DNA of 9,893 nucleotides from Pseudomonadota bacterium (GTDB taxonomy: Bacteria; Pseudomonadota; Alphaproteobacteria; Micropepsales; Micropepsaceae), in assembly GCA_025360685.1 (NCBI GenBank), contig JANYBR010000101.1, positions 1 through 9,893 of the forward strand. Direction: 5' to 3'. Below, one piece after another: positions 1 through 7,205 of this stretch. The first letter of the stretch is position 1; each line of letters begins with the position of its first letter. A model generated the notes under the pieces. That model saw only the letters and a program-made list of their open reading frames with translations, made no database searches and was not told where the DNA came from. Made by a program: the position numbers and the translations under genes.

Positions 1-1658
1 TCGGACGCCGCGAAGTATGGGATCGGGTTGCTCGTTTCACCGATCAGGATCATGTCGGCGACCACACCTAGCTCGACGGCCAGACGCATCGTTGCTTCGA
101 AGGTCGTTCGTCCGGCCCCGTATCTGTGATCCCACCCGCCGATGATCATCAGCTTCGCCGGTAAATATTCGCGCACGCGCGCGAGGACCTTCACGGCCCT
201 CGTGTAAGCCTTTTGGCTCTTAAACTGGCCGATCATGCCGATGACGAGCGTATCGTCCCCGATGCCCCAGCTGCCACGGATAGACTTGCGTCCTGCAGAG
301 AGTTCGGCGGGATCGGGGCGCGTCCCAATTTCATGTCGGATCGTTACGACGGGTACTGGACACTCAGACTGTTCCAGTTCTGTCTTCACGGAATCGGCGC
401 ACGCAACGACAAACGGCACGTTGGCGTGATCGTACGCCGACGGCGTTTCGTCCCAGCCTTGTCTGGAATTGTGAACGACCGGCACCGTTGCGATCCCGGC
501 TTCCCAAAGTTGTGCAAGGTGATGGCGCCTGATGAGATGTGTAAATATGAGCGGGTTGCCACGCGCGACGAGCTCTGCAGCCATATCCACAAGGCGCGGC
601 GAGCCAGGATCGTCCAGATGAACCACGTGCAGATTGGCACGGCGCGGCACTTCATGAGCGGTCGCCGTCTTTGACCGCACGTAGATGTAAACGTCGATAT
701 CTGGATCTCCGGCGAGAGCCAGGGCGATATCGAGCACAATGCGCTCCGCTCCGCCGCGCGCAAGCGTGGGCACGAGCATGTTGAGCGAGCGTCTTTGCGC
801 ACTCGGAGCCAAGGTTCGCGCCGCGCGTGTGCCGCCTTCCGATGCGGACGGACGCGCTACTTTGGGGGCCGAGATACTTTCCCCACCCCGTAGCCTCGGA
901 TCTATCAATTCGTGCTTGCGATAAAGTTCATAAAGCAGACTGCCGTTCGCGGGGCTGTTCTTGGTGACGAGACTGCCGTTTTGCGTCGAATGATCGGACG
1001 TTCTGGCGCCCCAAAATTCGTTGGCCCAATGAATGCCATACCAATTCGACGGTGGTGCGCGGTATTTCGAACCGGCAAAATCTGTGATCGTATCCTCGAG
1101 GGATCCTTCGTTGATGATATTCTTGCGGATATAGGGAGTCAGCTGCAAAAGCCGCGCGTAATTGTTCAGAATCTTGTTCAGCGCGAGCCAGGGGACATTC
1201 TCGTCCGCAATGCGGTCCGCATGCTCGAAAGTCAGCCGCATCAGCTCCGACGCCGCAGGTACCTTGATGAGATTGCCCATCAGGCCGATCGGATGCGCCC
1301 GAAACAGGTAAGGATCGCTGAAGTCGAACGGCCGCAGGCAGGTGACATCCATATCCACCCATATGCCGCCGTGATCGCACAGCAGCTTGTAGCGAAACAG
1401 GTCGGAAAAGGGGCCATAGCTCTTGCGGCCGACTCCCGCAGACGGATCCGTCTCCGCTTTTTGAAAGATTCGCCGGCGCGGCAGGATTTCGGTCGCATCC
1501 CGGAGAACGACTCCCGGCGGAGGTTCCTCTTCAAGCTCGTCATAGATCCAGAGATTGAATTCATGTCCCTGCCGGACGAACGATCGCAACGTCAGCTGTT
1601 CGAGCTTCGACAAGCGCCGGCCGATCCACAGGCCGTGTATCGTGTTCTCAACGCTCAT
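1..1658 (-). CDS. Two-domain glycosyltransferase (GT32-type DXD domain fused to GT4-type domain), 3' end cut off by the window
   Basis: The frame is open from an ATG at 1658 to the window edge: 552 codons with no stop, C-terminus missing. The protein begins MSVENTIHGLWIG, the usual opening of GT32/Gly_transf_sug enzymes. SYGPFSDLFRY leads into GGIWVDMDV, where Asp102 and Asp104 form the metal- and sugar-nucleotide-binding DXD motif. After a Pro/Ala/Arg-rich linker (about residues 265-292), a second domain starts with MLVPTLARGGAERI (about 294-307), typical of the N-terminal Rossmann fold of GT4 retaining transferases. It continues with IGMIGQFKSQKAY (about 473-485), the start of the nucleotide-sugar-binding half. 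The GT4 catalytic E-x7-E region would lie beyond the window. The role is probably transfer of two sugars in surface polysaccharide or glycan synthesis, in the cytoplasm or at the inner membrane. An in-frame TGA at 1712-1710 and no other ATG below it support this start, although no clear Shine-Dalgarno sequence is visible. Acceptor and donor sugars cannot be read from the sequence. Confidence 0.9.
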   Translation of the reverse strand, partial: MSVENTIHGLWIGRRLSKLEQLTLRSFVRQGHEFNLWIYDELEEEPPPGVVLRDATEILPRRRIFQKAETDPSAGVGRKSYGPFSDLFRYKLLCDHGGIWVDMDVTCLRPFDFSDPYLFRAHPIGLMGNLIKVPAASELMRLTFEHADRIADENVPWLALNKILNNYARLLQLTPYIRKNIINEGSLEDTITDFAGSKYRAPPSNWYGIHWANEFWGARTSDHSTQNGSLVTKNSPANGSLLYELYRKHELIDPRLRGGESISAPKVARPSASEGGTRAARTLAPSAQRRSLNMLVPTLARGGAERIVLDIALALAGDPDIDVYIYVRSKTATAHEVPRRANLHVVHLDDPGSPRLVDMAAELVARGNPLIFTHLIRRHHLAQLWEAGIATVPVVHNSRQGWDETPSAYDHANVPFVVACADSVKTELEQSECPVPVVTIRHEIGTRPDPAELSAGRKSIRGSWGIGDDTLVIGMIGQFKSQKAYTRAVKVLARVREYLPAKLMIIGGWDHRYGAGRTTFEATMRLAVELGVVADMILIGETSNPIPYFAAS

Positions 1659-1737
1659 CCGGCGCAGCCAGCCAAGCCTGCGTTTCGGGCCCGTACGTCG
1701 AATGCCGCATCATTCCCTCGCGCGACGCTTCGTTCAT
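1648..1737 (-). CDS. Possible 29-codon ORF overlapping the glycosyltransferase start
   Basis: A short frame starting with ATG at 1737 (further ATGs at 1713 and 1710) encodes 29 residues, including MMRHSTYGPETQAW, and ends in a TGA at 1650-1648. It overlaps the glycosyltransferase start by 11 bases in another frame. A GAGG just ahead of the internal ATG pair could serve as a ribosome binding site. It could be a leader peptide translationally coupled to the transferase, a displaced piece of that gene's N-terminus, or chance. Its composition is not clearly coding and I do not recognise it. Confidence 0.15.
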   Translation of the reverse strand: MNEASREGMMRHSTYGPETQAWLAAPDER

Positions 1738-1956
1738 CCGCGTGGCGCGCAGTGCGCACCCGAGATGCTTCGAAGGTCGAATGAACAAGCTCCACCAACC
1801 CTTATAAGCCTAAGCTATTCAATAACTTGCAGACCAGCAAGGGGACGGCTGCGAAAGGATGAAGCGGCACGGCCGCACGGCGGCGGACGGCGGCCAGGCA
1901 CCGAGCTTTGCGCGACGCGGCAAAAGCAATCCCGACGCTTTGGAACATCACGGCTG

Positions 1957-1966
1957 ATCAATTGAT
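1957..1966. promoter_or_regulatory. 10-bp perfect palindrome ATCAATTGAT, possible operator
   Basis: ATCAATTGAT is its own reverse complement and lies in an AT-rich patch about 300 bp upstream of the glycosyltransferase start. It overlaps a TTGATA half-site that recurs in the larger dyad at 2171-2192. It could be a regulator binding site. A 10-bp palindrome can also arise by chance, so this is a weak call. Confidence 0.2.
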
Positions 1967-2170
1967 AACCATTGACAAGGCGGTTGAGCAGATTTTCGGG
2001 GGAGACGCCTGTTACGGACAGGTACTGCTCGACCTCAACACGACGTCCACTCCAGCAACACAGGGTGCGCATGGTGTTTCGTGCAAAACCACCATTCCGC
2101 GGCAGTGATGTTGTTCGGCAATTTCAGAGCGGATGCGGGCGGACGCGCGAGATTTCCCTAGACCTTCAAA

Positions 2171-2192
2171 GTATCAAAAGCGGTCTTGATAC
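2171..2192. promoter_or_regulatory. Dyad GTATCAA-N8-TTGATAC, possible operator
   Basis: Two perfect 7-bp inverted arms flank the 8-bp spacer AAGCGGTC. The 22-bp length and the spacing suit a dimeric helix-turn-helix repressor or activator. The arms are AT-rich, so a strong RNA hairpin is less likely than a DNA site. The same TTGATA half-site occurs at 1962-1967. The site lies between the glycosyltransferase (about 510 bp away) and the end of the quinoprotein operon, with no gene start close by, so its target is unclear. Confidence 0.3.
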
Positions 2193-2470
2193 CAGACACC
2201 CTAGTATTGACTCAGCGATCGCCATGAACTTCTCCGAATAAAGATGGATCGATTGAAGTGATGCGCCTTGTGCGCGAAAGCTGCGATGGCCGCCCTCCTA
2301 AGTTTCGGCGCGTTCGTCAGTTTCGCGCTGGAGCGTTGGACGCATTCGCTCAAGTGGTGGGCACGCGTTTAGAGAAAGTGAACTTGAGGGGGGGCCAAAC
2401 GTGCCGGTTGCAAAAGAACGCGAAGAATAAGGGCTCCGATGCTGGTCCCACTTGTGCCGAACGACCTTAG

Positions 2471-2863
2471 ATTGCTGGACGTTGTCTGGCTCTGTGCTCG
2501 AAACACTGGCGCCAACTAACGAGTCAAATCCAAATCCACATTCTGCCCCAAATAGCTACTCCCACCATCGACTGCATCCATGGCGTCTTGCCCAACGAGC
2601 CGGAGGCCCGGGCTGTAGTCGGAATCTTCGCCTATCATCAATGAAATCAGGACGGCTCGACCGGCCTGCGGCAAAGCCGCTACTCGACGCTCAAAACTCG
2701 CTCGAAGGCGCTGCTGCTTACTGAGATAGGCTTGTGTCTTCGTGCTGATCTGATCCAGGAGTCCGCAGGCGACTTTGTGATCTACGCTGTGCTTGCTTTG
2801 ATTACCATCGGACTGACATTGCTGCTCGGACGCGCCGCCAAATGTGTCCTGGCGGGCCGCTGA
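2471..2863 (+). pseudogene. Possible decayed reading frame with a membrane-helix-like C-terminus
   Basis: One plus-strand frame stays open from 2471 to 2863 except for a single TGA at 2642-2644. The part after that stop reads like protein: it includes SRYSTLKTRSKALLLTEIG, then a hydrophobic run around VIYAVLALITIGLTLLLG that would suit one transmembrane helix, then a basic tail and a TGA at 2861. There is no ATG or ribosome binding site for the 3' portion. It may be the remnant of a small membrane protein interrupted by a nonsense mutation, or a chance frame. I do not recognise a family. Confidence 0.15.
2835..2855 (-). terminator. GC-rich hairpin just past the operon end, terminator-like but without a U tract
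   Basis: CCGCCA (2835-2840) and TGGCGG (2850-2855) form a perfect 6-bp stem with a 9-base loop, about 25 bp beyond the stop codon of the last operon gene. No T run follows in the direction of transcription, so it is at best a weak or factor-dependent terminator, or an RNA-stabilising 3' hairpin. Confidence 0.2.
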
Positions 2864-2879
2864 ACGTCGGGCGGCTTGG

Positions 2880-3908
2880 CTAAATCGCGGCCAGAGAATC
2901 TTCCATGATTACAACTCTGGTTTCTTCACTCGGCCACGCCTTGCCAATCGCTTGATCCATTGCTTGCATGGCTCGCAATTCATGCGCCCAACTTTTCGCC
3001 AGAGGAGCGTCTTGGTAAAGTCGAGCCAACGCTCCCAGATGCGCCCGCATGGCTCTTGCCAGCCGCTGCTCATAAATGGCGTGAGAGTCAGCGCTTTCTG
3101 CACCGTTGCAGCGGCGCTCCAGAAGCAGAACTGCGAGATGTGCACCGCGCAATGCTCCGGCAACGCCGTCTCCGCTGATCGGGTCGAAGCGCATTGCGCA
3201 ATCGCCGATCCGAATCGCCGATGCCGCGAACTGCGCCGAAACAAAGAGTCGCGGTGCGGCGTTTGACGGCGCGGACGACGGACCAAGCTGCGCTATGGCG
3301 GCGCGCGCGTATTTAGACTCATCGAGTAGCGTGTTGAGACAGACATTCTCATCCAGCGCAACGCCCATCAGCGTGGCGTTGCCGCCTCCAACAGGCGAAA
3401 TAACCAGCCATCCGCTCGCCACCGCTTCGACATGCATTGACTGAGCGTCTGCCTCATCGGTGAGGCGAGCTTGCGCTTGAACAGCCTGCCGCGTGCCGCC
3501 TGACAGATAACATTCAACGCCATCGAGCTTCGCGGCGACAATGTCCGGCCCGCCATGAGTACCGGCGGTGTCCCATTCAATTAAGCTGTCGCGCTCCAGC
3601 GCGCACGTCATGCGCTCGACCAACCGGGCGACATCGTCGACGACGACGGGCTCATCCAGAATTGCGGGCTCCATCCCTCCCCAAACCAGTCTGCGTCGTT
3701 CGAGTCGATGGCCTGTCGACACAGCTAGTAGATCGCGGCCCCAGATCCGTTCAAGCAGGAAGAGCGAAGCACCATTCAGCGCCACGCTACGCGGGCTGGG
3801 CTGGCCGGCAGCGGAGATCACAACGGAGTGCCCGAGACGCGTGAGAATCTGCGCCGCGCTGAGCCCTGCGATCCCTCCGCCATGTATTGAGATCGGATTC
3901 CTCTGCAT
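2880..3908 (-). CDS. FAD-dependent monooxygenase-like protein (LodB/QhpG type), probable quinone cofactor maturase
   Basis: This 342-aa protein opens with ISIHGGGIAGLSAA, the GxGxxG dinucleotide fold (Gly10, Gly12, Gly15). Near residues 232-251 it has IRIGDCAMRFDPISGDGVAG, the GD...DP motif that contacts the FAD ribityl and pyrophosphate in the p-hydroxybenzoate hydroxylase and halogenase superfamily. Flavoproteins of this class next to CTQ enzymes (LodB, GoxB, QhpG) hydroxylate the Trp that becomes the quinone. The gene is the last of four, with its ATG only 6 bp after the preceding stop codon, which suggests translational coupling. At 342 residues it seems rather short for such monooxygenases; the middle substrate-binding region may be reduced. 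No signal peptide or membrane helix is visible, so it should act in the cytoplasm. The FAD-protein call is firm; the role in cofactor maturation is inferred from the neighbours. It could instead hydroxylate a small molecule. Confidence 0.8.
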   Translation of the reverse strand: MQRNPISIHGGGIAGLSAAQILTRLGHSVVISAAGQPSPRSVALNGASLFLLERIWGRDLLAVSTGHRLERRRLVWGGMEPAILDEPVVVDDVARLVERMTCALERDSLIEWDTAGTHGGPDIVAAKLDGVECYLSGGTRQAVQAQARLTDEADAQSMHVEAVASGWLVISPVGGGNATLMGVALDENVCLNTLLDESKYARAAIAQLGPSSAPSNAAPRLFVSAQFAASAIRIGDCAMRFDPISGDGVAGALRGAHLAVLLLERRCNGAESADSHAIYEQRLARAMRAHLGALARLYQDAPLAKSWAHELRAMQAMDQAIGKAWPSEETRVVIMEDSLAAI

Positions 3909-3914
3909 CGGCCG

Positions 3915-5870
3915 TCAACGACTTGCCGTGGATGCCTCAGCGAGCGCAGCTTGCACTGCACTCTTCATGCTCGACATGCGGCCCACCTGATCGATCAAGA
4001 ATGAATTGACGCGACCCGTACCGCCGCGCAGCGAATCCAGAGTCACCAACGCGGGCTGAAAGATCTGATCGACAATGTCCGAAGTCGGAATCAGTTCGTT
4101 CAACTGCCTGGCATATCGCAGGTCGCTCTTATCGCTTGCGAACAAAAACGAGAAATCCTTTGGCCAATCGGCGCGCTTAAATCTTGGACCGTATCCATTC
4201 TGGACCAAAAAGGTCGCGGCTGAGTCGAGCGCGAACATCGCCAAATGGGACACACCCAGCCACCGGCCGCGCGACTTGCGCCCGAGCATAAAGGTTACGA
4301 ACAGCGCCCGCAGCAGGAGAAGATAGTAGTCATCGCACAGCGACTGAACGCTGCGCCATGGTGCCGGCGGAACGATTTCGAGCGCTGCGATCTGGTGCAG
4401 ATAGCTAGCTGGTTTCTGGCCAGCCAAATGCGACTTCACGCGACGGAAACGATCCCAGTGATCACCGCCTTCGTCGATGATCGTTTTGATCAACTGCTTG
4501 AGCCGGAACCTCAGATCTTCCTGTTCTGGCATGACGATGTGGTGCAGCGAAACCAGAATGCGCGTGTACATGCCGTCTAGCTGCTGTGGGTCGTCATTGT
4601 AAATCGAGCTTGGTGCTTCGATCGCAATGAACTGGTCGAGAACGTCAGGCTTGAGGGAGCGGGGCGCAAATTCGCGCCTCAGATCCTTACCGATGACCTC
4701 TGCGCGCGCCATTGCTGGAGGCTGACCGAGTAGGCGCAGAATTTCATTCACCCAGCGGAAATGTCGCATCTCGTCGATAGCGATACTGAAAATCTCCTGC
4801 TGGGCCTGGTAGCGCTGCCGCGCGCCTTTGCGCCAATGGCTCGGCGGCGTTGCCGGCGCTGCAATCGAGTATTTCGCGAACAGATATTCGACGCACAGCG
4901 CGTGCTCGAGTCCGGCCAGGCTGGGCAACTCCTGAACGATTTGCGCGAGCGTCATGATCTGAGCGGGGTCGATCAACGGCCACTCCGGCCGTCGCGGAAC
5001 GACGCCCTCGCGGTCGGACGTGACGATCGGCAGCGTCTCCCAGTTCAGGATCAGATCCGTTTCGGTCATGTTGCCGGCCATCCACTCGGCCGGAGTGCTC
5101 GCGGGCTTGGCCGGCTCCGCTTCCGTACGGTCGCGCTGGAAGTTGAGCACCTGCGCATCCCCGGTAATGCCCACAACGATGTCGGGTTTGCTGGACGCCC
5201 AATAGTAGCAGTAGCAATCGGCGAAATCCCACTGCCAGGGCGAACACAGATTCTGAGTCAGTTCGCCCGGCGGAATCAGATCAGGATCGATAACGCCGTC
5301 TGGAGTCAGAAAACTATCGCGCTTCCCGGTCACCATGGCATACACAAGCTCGCCGCCGTCGCCGCGTTGCAGTGCAGGCAGGGCGCCATTTGTCTCCAAT
5401 GCGGTTTGAATTCTTACCAACCGATCACGGTCGTCTTGCGAGTTCGGCAACGGGCCAACGATGACCGTTCTTGTGCCGGGCTCAAGGTCAATGATGTGGC
5501 GCAACACCAGATAGCCGTCGACCCCGGCCAGCCGCACGACTGCGTTCCTGGTTGGATCTTTGCCAAACCTTGCTTTGACGAGCAGCAGGAAGAGACCTTG
5601 CGTCAGGTCATCCTCCGTCAACGCGGGCAAAGCTGGATTCTCAGCCGGGACCAGCGCCGCAAGCTTGGCGCCGGCGCCGTACTGAAAATCGAACTTGAGG
5701 CCTGGAAGGAAGTGCCGATCCAGAACGCGCACGTCAAATTCAAGACCGGGATGGGCGTTGCCGACTCCACTCTCAGGGCGCGCCGTCATCGGATTGCCTG
5801 CGACCAGATGGTCGGCGCGCGCTGTCAGATTGCGGGGCAGAATGGGTCGAAGGGGAATATCAGTGCTCAT
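3915..5870 (-). CDS. LodA-type quinoprotein C-terminal half fused to a VioB-like ferritin-like domain
   Basis: The protein is 651 aa. Residues 1-300 resemble the C-terminal part of LodA/GoxA oxidases: HPGLEFDVRVLDR (40-52) matches the family's PGIE segment, and PGELTQNLCSPWQWDFADC (201-219) matches the LT..la.PWQxDFxxC motif. In LodA that motif carries the CTQ cysteine (Cys516) and a catalytic Asp (Asp512), equivalent to Cys219 and Asp215 here. Trp277 in DLILNW lies 58 residues on and is the candidate partner for LodA Trp581. Residues about 305-480 form a ferritin-like domain of the VioB type: LEHALCVEYL (321-330), IDEMRHF (365-371), AIEAP (416-420) and DEGGDH (466-471) supply Glu/His ligands (Glu322 or Glu328, Glu367, His370, Glu418, Glu467, His471) for a di-iron site. 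The last ~150 residues are unassigned. The ATG lies 15 bp after the radical SAM stop, with a weak GAGA upstream. Substrate unknown; the LodA match is by motif reading. Confidence 0.75.
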   Translation of the reverse strand: MSTDIPLRPILPRNLTARADHLVAGNPMTARPESGVGNAHPGLEFDVRVLDRHFLPGLKFDFQYGAGAKLAALVPAENPALPALTEDDLTQGLFLLLVKARFGKDPTRNAVVRLAGVDGYLVLRHIIDLEPGTRTVIVGPLPNSQDDRDRLVRIQTALETNGALPALQRGDGGELVYAMVTGKRDSFLTPDGVIDPDLIPPGELTQNLCSPWQWDFADCYCYYWASSKPDIVVGITGDAQVLNFQRDRTEAEPAKPASTPAEWMAGNMTETDLILNWETLPIVTSDREGVVPRRPEWPLIDPAQIMTLAQIVQELPSLAGLEHALCVEYLFAKYSIAAPATPPSHWRKGARQRYQAQQEIFSIAIDEMRHFRWVNEILRLLGQPPAMARAEVIGKDLRREFAPRSLKPDVLDQFIAIEAPSSIYNDDPQQLDGMYTRILVSLHHIVMPEQEDLRFRLKQLIKTIIDEGGDHWDRFRRVKSHLAGQKPASYLHQIAALEIVPPAPWRSVQSLCDDYYLLLLRALFVTFMLGRKSRGRWLGVSHLAMFALDSAATFLVQNGYGPRFKRADWPKDFSFLFASDKSDLRYARQLNELIPTSDIVDQIFQPALVTLDSLRGGTGRVNSFLIDQVGRMSSMKSAVQAALAEASTASR

Positions 5871-5885
5871 GGCGGTCTCATTTCG

Positions 5886-7205
5886 TCAGCGAGAGGGCAA
5901 CGGGCCAAATAGGTCCGGGCGTGCCGTTCCAAGCGTCGCATAGGCTTCCAGGCAGAAGCCGAGCCAGCCGCGGATATAGTCGCAGTGCGTGCGGCCGCGT
6001 GCCGCGACTTCGTGATAGCAACCACCGCCACACAAATAACGCGCCCAGCACGAGCGGCATGGCTCCTGGAGGTCAACTGCGTGGTCCGAAAGGTGGTGAA
6101 AGCGGCGCTCATCGTCGATCCCCTCGGCCAAACTGCCGAAGCGAAAACGTTCGTCGCCCACGAGGCGGTGACAGCCGAAGGCATCTCCATCCGCATCGAT
6201 GCTGAGATACCCAGCGCCCGCGCCGCAGGGATGTGCCCGAGCCGAGCCTTTGTGCAACTCGTGCAGCGCGGTCAGAAGATTGGCAAAGCCGTAGCGCTCA
6301 CCGGCGAGCAGCTTGGCGAGCGCGTGGCGGCCGCAATCAATCATCGCCTCGGTGAACTGAGCCGTTGCCGCGCCATGAATTTCTGTTCCGGGTCTCGGCG
6401 CGGCGACAACCGGCGCGAAACCGGCTGCGTCAAATCCCAGTGCCAAGACATGATCAAGCACTGGGACCAACGGACCGGACTGTGCCGTCACTGTCATGCG
6501 TGCATCGAGCTGACGTGGCCGGCGGCGAAGCAAATGTTCCAAACCGCGCAAGGTGCGCACTGTCGAAGCTTGTCCGCCCAACATCGGGCGTTGCCTATCT
6601 TGCACGCCAGCCGGCCCGTCGATGCTGACGGTGATACTGAAAGGATAGTCAGCGAAGAGCTCAGCGTCTGCAGCCGTGAGCAAGGTAGCATTGGTGGTCA
6701 GCGAGAACGCGCAGCGGTGCCCGCTACGCTGCGCCGCCGCCGCGGCATAGCGCACTGTGCTATGTAGCAGTTCGCGATTGAGCAAAGGTTCGCCGCCCAT
6801 GAACGCGACAACGACGCGAGAGTCGGCCGGTGCCCACTGCAGCAGCCGGTCGACGCTGGAGCGCGCGGTTTCCGGGCTCATCACTTTCTTGGCGCCACCG
6901 AACGTGCCCTGCTCGGCGTAGCAGTAACCGCACCCCATGTTGCAGCTCTGCGCGACGTTGAGCGAAAGCGCCGTGATCTTCGGGGCACCGGCAGGTGCGC
7001 TGGGTGGTCCGGCCGGGCCGCGATCAAGAAGAGCGGCGATTTCGACGGGGATCGGTTCAATTCCGTCCAGCAGCAATGCCCGTTCGAGCGATTTGGCCGT
7101 CGCGTCATCAATGTCGTAGATTCGACTGCCGCCGACGATGAAGAGGTGCTGGCCGGCTGAACTCGAGAATTGTTTCAGCTTGGCCGATATCGGCAGGACA
7201 GTCAT
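5886..7205 (-). CDS. Radical SAM/SPASM peptide maturase, QhpD type
   Basis: This 439-aa protein carries the radical SAM cluster motif CNMGCGYC (Cys88, Cys92, Cys95), whose 4Fe-4S cluster cleaves S-adenosylmethionine. A GGEP motif (137-140) and a TTNATLL strand (170-176) follow. The C-terminus is a textbook SPASM domain for two auxiliary clusters: Cys327 and Cys345, then C-x2-C-x5-C-x3-C at 383, 386, 392 and 396, with Cys408 and Cys418. The N-terminus (about 11-45) has the FIVGGSRIYDID segment seen in quinohemoprotein-type maturases. QhpD of this class forms Cys-to-Asp/Glu thioether bridges in the small subunit of quinohemoprotein amine dehydrogenase. Here the likely targets are one or both of the LodA-like proteins encoded on either side. 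Its ATG overlaps the preceding stop (ATGA), so it is translationally coupled, and no Shine-Dalgarno sequence is seen. The radical SAM/SPASM assignment is near certain; the substrate is inferred from position. Confidence 0.92.
   Translation of the reverse strand: MTVLPISAKLKQFSSSAGQHLFIVGGSRIYDIDDATAKSLERALLLDGIEPIPVEIAALLDRGPAGPPSAPAGAPKITALSLNVAQSCNMGCGYCYAEQGTFGGAKKVMSPETARSSVDRLLQWAPADSRVVVAFMGGEPLLNRELLHSTVRYAAAAAQRSGHRCAFSLTTNATLLTAADAELFADYPFSITVSIDGPAGVQDRQRPMLGGQASTVRTLRGLEHLLRRRPRQLDARMTVTAQSGPLVPVLDHVLALGFDAAGFAPVVAAPRPGTEIHGAATAQFTEAMIDCGRHALAKLLAGERYGFANLLTALHELHKGSARAHPCGAGAGYLSIDADGDAFGCHRLVGDERFRFGSLAEGIDDERRFHHLSDHAVDLQEPCRSCWARYLCGGGCYHEVAARGRTHCDYIRGWLGFCLEAYATLGTARPDLFGPLPSR

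Larger units (their letters stand above)
1738..2879. other. Intergenic stretch of about 1.1 kb without a convincing gene
   Basis: Short frames of 65-90 codons occur on both strands here, but they overlap one another, lack recognisable motifs and have no good ribosome binding sites. The base composition dips, with AT-rich patches near 1950-1970, 2160-2240 and 2510-2570, unlike the evenly GC-rich genes on either side. The stretch should contain the promoter for the glycosyltransferase and the end of the four-gene transcript. I see no tRNA, transposase or IS end in it. The palindromes, hairpin and possible decayed frame are listed separately. Confidence 0.6.

Noticed and set aside
912..1784. A 290-codon plus-strand frame antisense to the glycosyltransferase
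   Set aside because: The opposite strand carries the GT32 motifs (IHGLWIG, GGIWVDMDV) in an uninterrupted frame; the plus-strand product has none.
1972..1977. Perfect TTGACA as a possible -35 element
   Set aside because: No acceptable -10 hexamer lies 16-18 bp downstream.
1908..2108. A 66-codon plus-strand frame (and an 85-codon minus-strand frame over 1815-2072)
   Set aside because: Each reads somewhat like protein in places, but they overlap on opposite strands, lack ribosome binding sites and match no family I recognise.
4761..5912. A 383-codon plus-strand frame antisense to the ferritin-like fusion gene
   Set aside because: It runs opposite to a gene with clear domain motifs, has no recognisable motifs of its own, and is explained by GC-rich third codon positions.
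5985..6767. A 260-codon plus-strand frame antisense to the radical SAM gene
   Set aside because: It lies across the SPASM and radical SAM coding region and shows no protein-like pattern.
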